A stretch of DNA of 64,000 bases from Xiphydria camelus (taxonomy: Eukaryota > Arthropoda > Insecta > Hymenoptera > Xiphydriidae): contig OY783200.1 in the NCBI GenBank assembly GCA_963678675.1, positions 7,638,501 through 7,702,500 of the forward strand. Reading direction: 5' to 3'. The notes beneath the pieces were generated by a model, which saw only the letters and a program-made list of their open reading frames with translations, was not told where the DNA came from and made no database searches. Each line of letters opens with the position of its first letter. Position 1 is the first letter of the stretch. This document shows, piece by piece, positions 12,462 to 23,310 of the stretch. The position numbers and the translations under genes were made by a program.

Positions 12462-12740
12462 TAGCGCTACGATAGTAAGGTGGTAGCATTCAAGTAGTAC
12501 CGTTAGTAGTGCTTCCCAAGAATGCTCCAGTAGCGCTACGATAGTAAGGTGGTAGCATTCAAGTAGTACCCTTAGTAGTGCTTCCCAAGAATGCTCCAGT
12601 AGCGCTACGGTAGTAAGGTAGTAGCATTCAAGTAGTACCCTTAGTAGCGCTTCCCAGCAATGCTCCAGTAGCGCTACGGTAGTAAGGTGGTAGCATACAA
12701 GTAGTACGCTTAGCAGTGCTTCCCAGGAGCACTCTGGTAG
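12462..12740. repeat. 69-bp tandem repeat, about four copies
   Basis: Copies start at TAGCGCTACG(A/G)TAGTAAGG near 12462, 12531, 12600 and 12669, a constant 69-bp step with about 90% or higher identity by eye; the last copy is partial and more diverged. Each unit contains GGTAGCATTCAAGTAGTACC and GTAGTGCTTCCCA, the same core as the CACTA ends. The array is the right subterminal region of the CACTA element. Long minus-strand frames here are only a by-product of the repeat period being a multiple of three. Confidence 0.85.
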
Positions 12741-13022
12741 TACTGTGGTGGTGAAGAGTAGTATCAGAATGGTAGCATCGAGTCTCACGTCCAGCAGAGT
12801 GCTACCAACATGCTACTCCTTCACTACTAGAAGCGTGAAGGTAGCAATTTTCGAAAAGTGGTAGCACTTTGCTAGCTGGGAATTCCAAGAGTGTATTAGG
12901 TAAATACTTGTTCTGTATTATTTACAAATAGCAACTATTACTATATCCTATTGTAATAAAAATATTCGTAGTTTTAGTATTATTTATTAAAATTATTCAC
13001 CTGAATTTATTATATTTTGCAG

Positions 13023-13230
13023 GGGCCCTTCATGCCGGATTGGGTTGGACCCACCTGGATAAAATGTTTGCTATGCTGAATGTGCCATCTTATAATTTTC
13101 ATACGTTTAAACGATATGAGGACGAAGTTGGATTAGCAGCGGAAAAAGTGGCCAAAGAGAGTTGTCAAAGTGCGACTGAGTTGGAAAGGCAGTTGACGTT
13201 GGAAAGAGCCGAAGTTATTGAGAAATCCTT
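13023..13230 (+). pseudogene. Mutator-like transposase, middle exon
   Basis: The exon follows TTTTGCAG and ends at CCTT|GTAATT. It reads GALHAGLGWTHLDKMFAMLN, then YNFHTFKRYEDEVG, and a Glu-rich helix ending IEKSL. These match the segment of Mutator-domain proteins that lies between the Cys-rich N-terminus and the catalytic core. The donor leaves two bases and the next exon (13950) supplies one, so the phase is consistent (S-L-P-E-A-F across the junction). The upstream part of the gene is cut off by the CACTA element. Confidence 0.65.
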
Positions 13231-13317
13231 GTAATTTCAATCCTACTTTCATTTTTTACAATTTCGCGGCCATTTCTCCAATCACCCCAATTCAAAAGAA
13301 AATGAATAATTATGCTT

Positions 13318-13480
13318 CAAATTAATTTAATTTAACTTTCAAAAAGTAATAATCAGGCCAAACAACAACAAGAATCAATACACGTCTGACGTTTCGGTTT
13401 CTCTCCGAACCCTCTTCGGAGACGTAATAACCTATTGAAATTGATTATTACCATTGAAAGTTAAATTAAATTAATTTTAA
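13318..13480. repeat. small inverted repeat inside the Mutator intron
   Basis: AATTAATTTAATTTAACTTT at the left pairs with AAAGTTAAATTAAATTAATT at the right, about 80 bases apart. The loop holds GACGTTTCGGTTTC and CTCTTCGGAGACG, themselves partly self-complementary. It is probably a short MITE or SINE-like remnant. The rest of the 13231-13949 intron is AT-rich with nothing else recognised. Confidence 0.5.
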
Positions 13481-13949
13481 ACTACTACAGGCAACAGAAG
13501 CATTATCTTAAGAATTTTATAATTGTGTTTCTCCTTTTTGCAGTCAAATCGATTTTTTAAAAGTATTTACAAATTTACAGCATATTTTTTTATCATTGCT
13601 TATAATACCTCGATTCTATTTTTTATATTTACAAAATTTTTAATTTACGTGTCATCCTCTTTTTTGGAGCGAATTATTATTTTTTTTTTTTGAGTACAAA
13701 GTATTTTTGGAACAATTTTTTTCCATTTTAGTAACGAAATTGAATAAACTCATTATTATGTTCTGAGACTTTTCTGGCGAATATTTCCCATTTATTTTGA
13801 AAATTATTTTTTCTTGTTCTCTTCCGTTCTCCTGTAAAGTAAAATTGACTTTTTGTGTAACCAAGAATGGTACAAGAGATATTAAATAAAAAGTTGAATC
13901 ACGAGTTTCATTGTATTGATTTTTCTGGTTTTCGTATTTACTTTTGTAG

Positions 13950-15114
13950 GCCAGAAGCTTTTCGAACAGGATTCATCATTCCGGGAGGCGCCTCGAGCTC
14001 AGAAGAGAATTGTGGTAAATCAACAGACGAAACTCAAAATGGACATATGACTTTCAATGACGTCGTTCGTATTCTGGTGTCTTATGACATGGGATGGAGT
14101 ACTCGAGGAGCAGGTCGTAGCTACGACAGTCTGAATGGTTATGGAGCCATTATGGGACACTTGAGTGGACAGGTGTTGGATTACTCCACGTGCAACCGCA
14201 AGTGCAAAAAATGCGATTTTAATGGTAATTGTCTCGACCATGACTGTCGCCGTAATTTGTATGGGTCCGCAAAGGCGATGGAGCCTCACGTGGGAGCGAA
14301 ACTTGTCGTTGAAAGTGAGATTTTGAAGTCCCACAATGTTCAAGTTGGAGTGCTTATTGGGGATGATAACAGCTCTACCATAGCAGCTTGTCGTAAAGCT
14401 AGTGATCATGAGATCATAAAATCATCGGACTCGAATCACGCTGCTGGGGGAGTCAAGAAACAGCTGTATCACATGCAGAAAAACTACAAGGAGTTAAACA
14501 CAGAGAGAATTACCTATTTTCATAGATGTTTCAGGTATGCCCTTGCTCAAAATCGAGGAGGCAGTCAATCAATGGCAGCAACCATACAGAGTATTCCACA
14601 CCATGCATTCAATGACCACACCATATGTGGTACATGGTGTGGCTATCTCAAAGATAAGGAGAATTATCAACATAACACAGTACCTGATGGCTTCAGTGAT
14701 GTCAGCTTATTTACAGACTTGAAAACAGTCTTTTATAAACTCGCAGACAATGCTGAAAAATTTTGTCTTGGGGCCTCCAGCAATCGAAACGAAAGCTTGA
14801 ATGCCACCATGGCCAGCAAAGCACCCAAGTCTCGTTGTTATAGCTTGACTGCATCCGCAGATTATAGAATGACGTGTTCTGTTGGACAAAAGAACCTTGG
14901 AGAAACGTATACCCAGGAAATAACCGAGAAGATCAAGCTATCGCCAGGAAAATATCACCTGAGGCATGTAGCTAGAACAAACAAGTCACTCCTACGACGA
15001 AGAGCAATTACAAGCTCACGAGAGTTTAAGAAACGTCGCATTTGTAATAAACAAATTCGCAGTGCTTTGCAACATCTTCGAGAAGGTAATGAGGGTATGA
15101 CTTATGATTATTGA
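13950..15114 (+). CDS. Mutator-like transposase catalytic exon
   Basis: An acceptor TTTTGTAG at 13949 starts the exon; the ATG at 13867 lies in the intron and is unlikely to be used. About 388 codons are open. Recognisable are ILVSYDMGWSTRGAGRSYDS with the first conserved Asp, a Cys/His cluster CNRKCKKCDFNGNCLDHDC, LIGDDNSSTIAACR with the second acidic motif, DSNHAAGGVKKQLY, and SSNRNESLNATMASKAPKS near the C-terminus. This is the Mutator-like domain known from many animal repeats. It would act in the nucleus as transposase. It is followed directly by an exonuclease frame offset by one base (see next entry). The exon itself has no stop or frameshift, but the gene is broken upstream by the CACTA insertion. 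Confidence 0.7.
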
Positions 15115-16016
15115 CTCAGTCTGCAGTACCTGGTGGAGACGAAAATGAGGAGATTGAAATTGACGATGGACTTCATTCCTTTATCTTCTTTGATTTAGAA
15201 ACATCAGGACTACGACGAGGCTGTGATATTTTACAGATTGCAGCCAAATGTGGCAATGAGAATTTTAATATTTATATAAAACCTACACAACAAATTTCAG
15301 CAAGTGCTACAGCAGTGACCGGTCTGATGAATTCTAGTGGAACTCTCTTATTGCATGGCAATGTCTTACCAACAGTCTCATTGACCGTTGCCTTGGAACA
15401 ATTCTTGAATTGGATTGAAGGAATTAAAGGGGAAAAACGTGTATTAGTTGCTCACAATTTGATTTTCGATGGTCCCCGATTACACGATTCAATAAAAAAA
15501 TATAATCTTCAGGGCAAGTTTTCGAATGTAGTATATGGGTTTCTGGACACGTTGCCTCTCGTTAGAACAATTACAGGTAGAAAGGGGAAGGGGGAATGTA
15601 CTTTAAGCGGGTTAGCAAAATCCTTAAATGTTATTGTTGCTGGGGCTCATAATGCCATTGTTGATTGCATGCTTTTGTCAAAAATATTGCATGCATTGGA
15701 AATTACAGGCGCAACTTTGGTTAAAAGTATTGAAATTTATGATGAGAAGGTAAAGGAATGGAATCTTCGAGAGCAAAATCAAGTAAATTTAACTCAATTA
15801 AAATCTCTCGAGAAAGTATTAGGGGTGGCAACCCGTAAAAAATTAGCCGCTGCTGCTATCAGTGTTCAAGACCTTGAGAATATTTATTCAACCCTAGGAG
15901 CTAAAGGTGTTGCTGATTTTTTCGAAGATAAAGTCAAAAATAAAGTAATGACTGTAATTCAAGGGAAAACAGTACAAAAAATCGTCGATTTTTTGAATGA
16001 AAATCATAAGAAATAG
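15111..16016 (+). CDS. DEDDh 3'-5' exonuclease module beside the Mutator domain
   Basis: About 300 codons begin without an ATG at the end of the Mutator frame. Motif ExoI is FFDLETSGLRRGCDILQIAA, with the Asp-x-Glu pair. ExoII is VLVAHNLIFDGPRLH, and ExoIII is GAHNAIVDCMLL, with His and Asp five residues apart, as in the DnaQ/RNase T DEDDh group. The C-terminus is helical and Lys-rich with no recognised domain. The overlap TTGACTCAG suggests that a one-base shift separates it from the Mutator frame, so in the ancestral element the two were probably one polypeptide; a very short intron is the alternative. A nuclease could process ends during transposition; that role is inference. Confidence 0.7.
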   Translation: MTQSAVPGGDENEEIEIDDGLHSFIFFDLETSGLRRGCDILQIAAKCGNENFNIYIKPTQQISASATAVTGLMNSSGTLLLHGNVLPTVSLTVALEQFLNWIEGIKGEKRVLVAHNLIFDGPRLHDSIKKYNLQGKFSNVVYGFLDTLPLVRTITGRKGKGECTLSGLAKSLNVIVAGAHNAIVDCMLLSKILHALEITGATLVKSIEIYDEKVKEWNLREQNQVNLTQLKSLEKVLGVATRKKLAAAAISVQDLENIYSTLGAKGVADFFEDKVKNKVMTVIQGKTVQKIVDFLNENHKK

Positions 16017-16216
16017 ATACCAAAATGTTATCATCTAATTATAGTATTCATGAATTAGTTATATATTATTCATTAAGAATTTCAAATTATTCATATTAAA
16101 TTTTAAATGAATGTTTATATCATATTTTTCACCTACATATTATGTTTCTCCATTATCCTATGTCCTGTTTGAATTGAATGAATAAACGTTGATCGTACTA
16201 CCTAAAGCTTTCTTAA

Positions 16217-16817
16217 CTCTTAGTTACTCGCGCGGCTTGATTTCTATTAACTAATCGCGCGGTGTATTTTATATACCAATAAAATACATGTGTCAAATAT
16301 GATCAATATATTAAAAATAAATTAAGTTTAGTGGAAATAAGTGAACATATTTATTTTTTGGGGTAAGTATTTCTAATAAAACATAATAAAACTACATAAT
16401 CTATTGAAATCCATTTCTTCTTCCGAAGTCACTCCCTCCAAACATTCTCTCAATTCTTCCTCCGTCAAATGCTTTCGATTATGTACAACTTTTTGAGACC
16501 TATAGAAAATTATTGAATCAATAAATAAATAATATACCTATACTCGTATATTACGGAATAAAATTTGAAATAAAAAAGAAGAAGAAATACTTACATGTGA
16601 TTACTACTCGCACGGTGTATTTAAGGCACCATACAGAAAAAAACGCACAACATACAATTATGAATTACGAGAGACGACTAAATCAGACAAGCGACAGTAG
16701 ACACATCGTTTGTAGGTTAAGTGGAATGAGCGGATGCAATTCGTCCTTGACGTTTAAGTAACATATGAAAATAGAGCAGTGGTGTACAAAAATACACCAG
16801 CGCGAGTAACTAAGGGT
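16217..16817. mobile_element. piggyBac deletion derivative, about 600 bp
   Basis: The left end is TTAA followed by CTCTTAGTTACTCGCGC; the right end, reverse complemented, is CCCTTAGTTACTCGCGC followed outside by TTTA instead of TTAA. The motif CTCGC(G/A)CGGTGTAT occurs three times near the ends. The interior keeps a spliced N-terminal transposase remnant on the minus strand. CCCT ends at a TTAA site are diagnostic of the piggyBac superfamily. Confidence 0.7.
16373..16595 (-). pseudogene. piggyBac transposase N-terminal remnant
   Basis: Two minus-strand exons are suggested: one ending CACAT|GTAAG at 16595, and one from 16499 after CTATAG to a stop at 16373. The ATG is formed across the junction and the short product continues SQKVVHNRKHLTEEELREC. 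The LTEEEL...LE acidic start resembles piggyBac transposase N-termini. The catalytic region is missing, in keeping with an internally deleted element. Confidence 0.45.
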
Positions 16818-17295
16818 TTATTTATTAGTTTTTTCTTCGCTGCTTTAATTATTGATTTAATTAATCTATTTATTTACGTAAAATTCTCACGACAGCTGTG
16901 TGTCACACGTTTGTATTTGGCGCATTCAGCCCTCCCTCAAACTGTGTTGCGACGTTGCCATACATACGACATGCGCGAGCAGTAATTTCAAGAAAAGCTG
17001 AATTTCTAATGTTTTTGCAATGTTTTGTTAATAATTATTGCTCTGATTGAGGTGAAAAAATATACCGATTGTCCGTTACATAACAATCTATCGATGAGCA
17101 TAGTTTCACTTAGTTAGAACAATTTTTCACAGATTTCCCTTCGATTTTGTGATTTCTCCATAAGAAGACGGGTTAAATAGATAGTTTTAAAACAATTATA
17201 ACTTTTTTATGGGGCTGTAAATAGACCTGCAATTTTGCATATGCTTTTTAAATAGATTGAAGAACTTTGTACACATTTTTTATCAATTTCGTATA
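16818..17295. other. no gene recognised
   Basis: AT-rich sequence between the piggyBac derivative and the LINE. No frame with recognisable similarity and no clear repeat was seen. Confidence 0.4.
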
Positions 17296-17299
17296 TTTT

Positions 17300-17900
17300 A
17301 AAATATCTTTAAAATGTAGGCCGAATATCCTTAAGTGCAGTGAGCATCATTTACCCGGTGACTGCAAAATCAGACCCGAGTCGGGAAAAGATCTCCTAAA
17401 GTGTGCCAACTGTGGTATGTGGGGATATCCAGCGTCATACAAAGGGTGTCTGTGTTATAAAGCGGCAATACACCTTATAAAAAGAAGAGTAATATATCTA
17501 AGGGCCGGTTTTACCAATACGGTATAAACGCGGTATAATGCTATACTGAGAATAACCAGCAATAAGCCTTATGGTTATTCTCAGTATAGCGCTATACCGC
17601 GTTTATACCTGTTGGTAAAACCGGCCCTAAGTCTGATACAGCCAACATTAAACTAAGGCGCATAGCCAAAACTGTCAGACCAGGACTTTCGTTCGCCGAG
17701 GCTGCATCCACACAGGGCAGTAAACAAAGCACCGAAAGCAGAGATAGCCAACACCACCATGTTCCCTTAACACAGGAGAGACGTCAACACCAGCCAGATC
17801 CCGAGACACCAGGATGGGTATCCACACTTAAAAAGGAAATTATGGATTGTGTAGGACAACTATTGCACAGAGTACAAAACCAAGTTTTGACGAATTCATC
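17300..17900 (+). pseudogene. LINE ORF1 (gag-like) C-terminal fragment
   Basis: The fragment starts near 17320 with CSEHHLPGDCK, then LLKCANCGMWGYPASYKGC, two CCHC-like knuckles of the Jockey gag, followed by KAAIHLIKRR. The MITE at 17502-17627 interrupts it. Coding resumes after the MITE with DTANIKLRRIAKTVRPG and a Gln/Ser-rich hydrophilic linker (about 17635-17830), and ends with a coiled-coil-like CVGQLLHRVQNQ segment. The protein would coat LINE RNA. Confidence 0.65.
17502..17627. mobile_element. 126-bp Harbinger-like MITE, copy 2
   Basis: Same termini (GGGCCGGTTTTACC) and same length as the copy at 1859-1984, with TAA at 17499-17501 and 17628-17630. The palindrome centre differs by a few substitutions. 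It is inserted in the LINE ORF1, so it postdates that LINE copy. Confidence 0.85.
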
Positions 17901-17999
17901 AAAGATTGAAGCCCTCTGTAGCGCCCTGGGCTATGACTCCGAAGCTACTCAACAGATACCTGAAGTGAACCAAGGTAATAGCGTCACTAACCAGCCGTC

Positions 18000-18590
18000 A
18001 TTAAAAATTGCAGTGATAAATATCAACTCGATAGTCACCTACCAACGTAGATATCAGCTACAGCATTTCATTCCCGAGAATAACTTAGACATCACGCTAG
18101 TGTCAGAGACCAAACTCACCCAGAACCACAAAACCCGATTCGCAGACGGTAACGAAATACTCGAATATACCAGTATAAAATTACACCTAAAAGATCAAAA
18201 GAATCCAATTATAGTCAGCGTATATGCTTCGCAAAGATCAAAAGTAAAAAAAATATTCCTAAGGGAACTCAGTCATTTATTCACAGCCTTAAAGCTTAAC
18301 CATAAAGAAACACGATACATAATAGCGGGCGACCTAAACGCACGACACTCTAGATATGGCGATTGCTCTGATGAGGTAAGAGGCAAGCATCTAGTAGAAT
18401 GGGCGCACGAAAAAGCGGCACACTACAGAGCAAAAATATACGCAGCATCGGAACCTACATTCACCCCCGCACAGACTTTCCTAGACTTATGTGCATCGCA
18501 CATGAAGACGTACACATCTCCAATCTTAGGAATGGAAAAATCCCGACATCCATCTACGACAGCGACCACAGAGCTCTGCTTTTGACAATT
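18000..18590 (+). pseudogene. LINE ORF2 endonuclease domain
   Basis: It begins LKIAVININSI and LDITLVSETKLTQ, then RYIIAGDLNARHSRYGD, the GDLNA motif of LINE APE-type endonucleases, and, after a frameshift near 18500, SIYDSDHRALLLTI, the SDH motif. This nuclease nicks the target DNA for target-primed reverse transcription. The shift between the two halves disables it. Confidence 0.75.
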
Positions 18591-18659
18591 CACTTAGGCA
18601 CTGAAGGCACACTAAGCCAAAGAAGGATGGAATCAAACCGCTTTAATTATAAATTCACT

Positions 18660-20630
18660 AAATGTGGCAAGATCTGGCGAAATATATCATCAAAAATTAT
18701 AAATCAACAATTCCGGACGATAGAAACTTCTCAATCAAAGAAATAGACGATTCCATAACAGCAATCACCAATATAGTACAGGAGGCAATCGAGCATACGG
18801 TGCCAAGGCACAAGACTTCTGACAACACACAAAAATACGTAAATAAGAGAATCAAGAAACTTCAAAAATGCAAATCTAAATTACTCACCATGTTAAATAA
18901 CCGAAGAAAAAACGATCCTAGACTACTTGTTCAAACCTCAATATACATTAAAGAACTGCTACAAGATACCAAAGACAGCATCAGAGTCGAATTCGCCAAA
19001 ACGCAGGAAAAACATTGGGAATTGTTGTGCAGGAAAATCGACTACCGGTGCAGCGAAAAATTCATGCCAACTATTAACAGCATTTTCAGACCAAAGAACA
19101 ACCTGGATTTAGTTGATATTCATATCGATACTAACAACGATAGCATTATCTCGAACGCAGGAATTAACTTAACGAACACCACAGTGCTCAACAATAAATA
19201 CGTTTTAACAGACCCCATTGACAAGCTCAACGCCATCGGAGCATTCTACAAAACCATTAATTCGCCACGATATCTAAGCAACAACACCGACATTTAAAAA
19301 AACAGTAGTCAGTAAAGTAAAAACTTTTAAAGAGTAGTTCAATCGTAACAGAACAGAAGGAAGATGCTTAACGACATTTTCTAGCACGAACCAGGCCTCA
19401 AACCCCAACAGCGAAGAGATCTCGTACAAATATTTCACCACCATCGCGGAAGTTGCTGACATAGTAAAAGGGTTGCCACATAAAACGTCCAGTGGTATAG
19501 ACAAGATCCCTATCATAGTAATAAGACGACTACCCAGCAAAATACTCAAAGATATGACAATAATAATGAATAACTCACTAAATCACTGCTATTTTCCTAA
19601 TGGTTGGAAGACGGCTCTAGTGATGCCCATCCTGAAGAAGGGTAAGTCCCCAAACGACCCGTCCAACCACAGGCCCATTAGTTTAATTCCAAATTTTAGC
19701 AAGGTGTACGAAGCAATTATCAACAAGAGCATCGTAACCTTCTGCGACAAAAATAACATCATCCCAGATAACCAGTTCGGATTCCGTCACGGTCTTTCCA
19801 CTACGCATGCCACCAATAAGTTCTTATCCGATGTAAATACAGCTTTAATGGGCAACAACATGATCGGAGCGACACTCGTGGACCTGGAGAAAGCTTTTGA
19901 CTCGGTGTGGCTGGACGGGCTCCTATACGTCTTGATGCAGAAGAATTTCACAACGCCCCTTATAACCTAGTATGGGATACGGTGAAGAGCAAAACATTTA
20001 AAGTAATTAACGGCAAGTACGTATCAACCAAAATGTATAAAATAAGGGAAGGATTACAACAAGGGACAGTGAACTTGCCATGCCTTTTTTCGATATATAC
20101 GGCCGACATACTTAACTCCTTCAACGTCAACACAACACCAAACTTGCATTCCATTGCATATGCGGATGACACAATTTGGTACGTCGCCGGAAGAACACCA
20201 TCGGAAATTTGCACCAAATTAGAAGCGTTAGTAAATAAGGTGAACGAGCATTATGCTAGCTGAAACCTTCGCGTAAATCCACTCAAATGCGAAACCATGC
20301 TAATACGAAGACCTTATGACTTCCTGGCTGGAAATCAAAAGAAATACTTGAAGGATTTCCAGGTGAACACATATGAACCAGGAACGCAGACTTTAGAAGC
20401 AATCCCAACAAGGAAAATTCGGTGAAATATCTTGGGATGCATATTGATCAGCTTGCCCGCAGTACTAAGCACATCGACACCCAGATCGACAAAGCGAAAA
20501 ATAGAGCAAAATCGCTCGGCAGACTGTTTAAAAACAATTACATTAACAAAAGAGCAAAAGTAATTTGCTACTTACTCCTAATCAGACCACTACTAACTTA
20601 CGTTAGTGCTGTTTGTACTACGCAGTTGTT
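18660..20630 (+). pseudogene. LINE ORF2 linker and reverse transcriptase
   Basis: The region between endonuclease and RT (18660-19290) is open but featureless. The RT begins near 19450 with KGLPHKTSSGIDKIP, followed by NHRPISLIPNFSKVYE, DNQFGFRHGLST, GATLVDLEKAFDSVW, then a frameshift near 19970, GLQQGTVNLPCLFSIYTAD, SIAYADDTIW (the catalytic YADD), and the thumb-like KYLGMHIDQ near 20430. At least four frame changes are present, so it is inactive. Confidence 0.8.
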
Positions 20631-21087
20631 TTAGAAAAACATTCTGTTGGTTTTCGAGTAAGAGTTCGTGTTTTAGTTATTTCCTGTTCACTTATTTTCG
20701 AATAAACACTCAAGACACTGATGTTAATAATTATTTCCGACATGTGTGGGGCGTATTATATCACTTTACCCTAAGTAATTTTATTCAATGCAATGAATGC
20801 TCTCAATTTTTTGTACAAAATTATTGAAAAACCTGTTGTCTGGAAGAGGTTCCCCATTTTTAAATTCAAAAGAAAATATAATACAGTAACATCGCAAAAT
20901 ATTGAAGCAAAATTTAACAAAAACTGGTTCACTACACTTTATAACATAATTTAAGCATAATATCGTAGTTTCTATGTTAAGCAAATTACTTTTTCTTTGT
21001 CAACATTTTTAAAACGCTATTTCTTAATTATCTCTTGCAGGTGGTTTTAAAAAACCAAAAACAAAGCAAGCTACTAAAAATATACAT
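20631..21087. other. left flank of the P element, no gene recognised
   Basis: AT-rich sequence with only short frames and no recognisable motif. Together with 28101-28330 it is the sequence into which the P element inserted. Confidence 0.4.
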
Positions 21088-23310
21088 GGTACAATCATGA
21101 TACTATAACTTAGGAGTTAAGATAGTCTCTTGCGCATGGTGGGTATCTGTCCCTCTCTCGCCTCTGACGTAAGCGCGTGACAAACTCCCAGCTGTGCCCT
21201 TCGGTGCGAACCCCGAATGTCTCCACCGATTTCTCCTTTATTACAGGACGGTCTCATCATTTACGCTAAAAAAAACCCTCTCAAGCATCCTTGACCCTTT
21301 TTTTCACTGAAAAACTTTCTAGGCTGTAAATTTCACTTCCGCCTATCCTTAACGCAGAGTAGTTTCGTCAAATTCCTTCTCCCCCCGCTCCATACTCGAG
21401 ATACTCCTCCGGTTTTTTAAAAATCCTCAGTTTTTGACGAACCGTCACCTCGGACCAGTGAACTTTTTAACTTCTTTGCTCCCAGCAAAACTCGGATATA
21501 AAATACTTGTGCTACTTAATAATAATTATATCAAAATACCAATAATGGTATTTTGTGCAATATATGGTTGTTCCAACAATAACAATAAAAAGAGTAAAGA
21601 TTATAAAACAGAGAGAGAGTGTCGATATTTTACGTTTCCCAAGAAGAAATCCCTGTGTAATGAGTGGATTCACAAATGCTACCAGCAAAATAAATTTAAT
21701 ACGAAGACAGCAAGAATTTGTTCTGATCACTTCAGGGACGAGGATTACTGCCTGAAAGAAAAAAAATTTTTAATTATCCGCGTAATGAATGGAAATTTCA
21801 AGCAGATGCCATAACTTCAATCAACTTAACTAAAATTCCCAAACCTATAACTAGTCGTACCCAGAGAATTAAAAAACGTTATTTGATAAGAAAAATTCAT
21901 GAGTAAGTAAGCAACTTTTTTGTTCGGCAATCGTTCGAAAAATGCTCCTTTTTAGACGATTGTTAGGGTATTTCTTTTTTGCAGTCCGACGAAAGAAATA
22001 AATATGCCTAATGTCGAGAGTGAGGTTGAGATTAACGTAGAAGCAATAAATACAGAACAATTAGGAAAAAATACTAATGTTTTATCACAAACTGACAGGT
22101 GTGTTAAGTTAAAATGCAGCATATCGTTACACTTATAGAAGAACGACACAACTCAAAAATGAGTAATTCGCTATATCGCGGTTTAAAGATTTAATATTGT
22201 GTTTACCTTCTAATACTAATTTTTAAAATTGTAGACGAATTAAATACTTTAATTATGGTTTAATGCCACAATGTATTGTAGTTGGCTGGTAATGTGAGAT
22301 TTATTCTTGATTGATAAACTTTGATTTGTGACAATTTTTTGAGTTGTGACATTCTTCTATAAAAGGAGCGATATGATACAACAGGGCTTAATTATTATTT
22401 TAGTTTTCAGGACATTTTACAAAAAGCGCAGATATTGGAGCGTGAATGTGAACGACTGAAGGGCGTTGTTCAAATTCAAGAAACAAATTTGAGATTGATG
22501 GAAAAATTTTTTACACAGGGTCAATTAAGAAAATTAAAATCTGGTAAACGGGTGATATGGTCAGTCGAAGACATTGCTTCCGCGATATCTTTATACACAG
22601 GAGGTCCGCGCTCATACCGCTTGTTGCAAAAAAGAGGTTATCCCTTACCAGGTGTCTCTACAATAAAACGCTGGGCGGCAAAAATTGATATTCAACCAGG
22701 TATTAATAGTATTTATATCAACTGCTGTTAAAATAATAATTGTAGTATTGTAAGTAAAATGTTTTATTGAAGGCATACTCCATGTAGTACTAAAACTGAT
22801 GAAAAATTCTCCATTACCGAAAATGCAGAAGGCATGCATTCTTTTATTTGATGAGATGAAGATACAGAGTGCATATGATTATGATAGTAAAGCGGATACT
22901 ACATTAGGTCCATCAAAGTATGTCCAACTTGTGATGGCCCGCGGTATATGTGGTAATTGGAAGCAGCCAATTTTTTATAATTGAGTCGTTTGGTTTCAAA
23001 ATCGGCCACCTCCATATTTCATAAAATTGCATTTTTTTATTGTAGAGCATTATTTAATCACTGTTCTACCACTGTCTGAAATATTAGCTTCAAATGTGAC
23101 CACATCCCGCTATAAAATCGTGTGTAACTTTTGGTTAATTATCAAATTCGGTCACCTCCAGCAAGCGTCCACTTTCATAAACGGCCAACTCCTGAGCGCA
23201 TGCGCGGTCATATTGTGATATATTTCTGTACAATCGAAGCAGTAATACGTTACGGCAGCATTATTGTGGTGAATTATACCGTAGTGTAAGGACTATTCCG
23301 AAAACACATT

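Larger units (their letters stand above)
5270..12874 (+). mobile_element. CACTA (CMC) DNA transposon, about 7.6 kb
   Basis: The left terminus starts GCAGTGCTACCAG and the right terminus ends GTGGTAGCACTTTGC, so the ends are imperfect inverted repeats built on AGTGCTACC. Both ends carry many subterminal copies of GGTAGCACTAC-like units in both orientations, which is characteristic of CACTA elements. Inside are a tnp2-like transposase (about 6573-8667) and a second multi-exon gene with a DUF4806-like C-terminus (9044-12191). It is inserted in the Mutator-like gene between its exons at 4841-5268 and 13023-13230. The exact target duplication is unclear (TAA against TAG), so the boundaries are good only to a few bases. 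Confidence 0.75.
17300..20630 (+). mobile_element. decayed Jockey-type LINE
   Basis: From left to right there are a zinc-knuckle ORF1 end (CSEHHLPGDC and CANCGMWGYPASYKGC), the RPGLSFAEAA motif typical of Jockey ORF1 C-termini, an AP-like endonuclease and a reverse transcriptase with YADD. Several frameshifts break both ORFs. A 126-bp MITE is inserted in ORF1. The 5' part of ORF1 and a clear 3' tail are missing. Homology stops near 20620, with no obvious poly-A or target duplication. Confidence 0.8.

Noticed and set aside
12453..12788. Minus-strand frame with a repeated 23-residue peptide, or a CRISPR-like array
   Set aside because: The 69-bp tandem repeat has no unique spacers and is the CACTA subterminal array. 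The repeated peptide only reflects a period divisible by three.
13867..13949. Use of the ATG at 13867 as start of the Mutator catalytic protein
   Set aside because: The stretch is AT-rich intron sequence ending in TTTTGTAG, and the exon joined from 13230 keeps phase and similarity.
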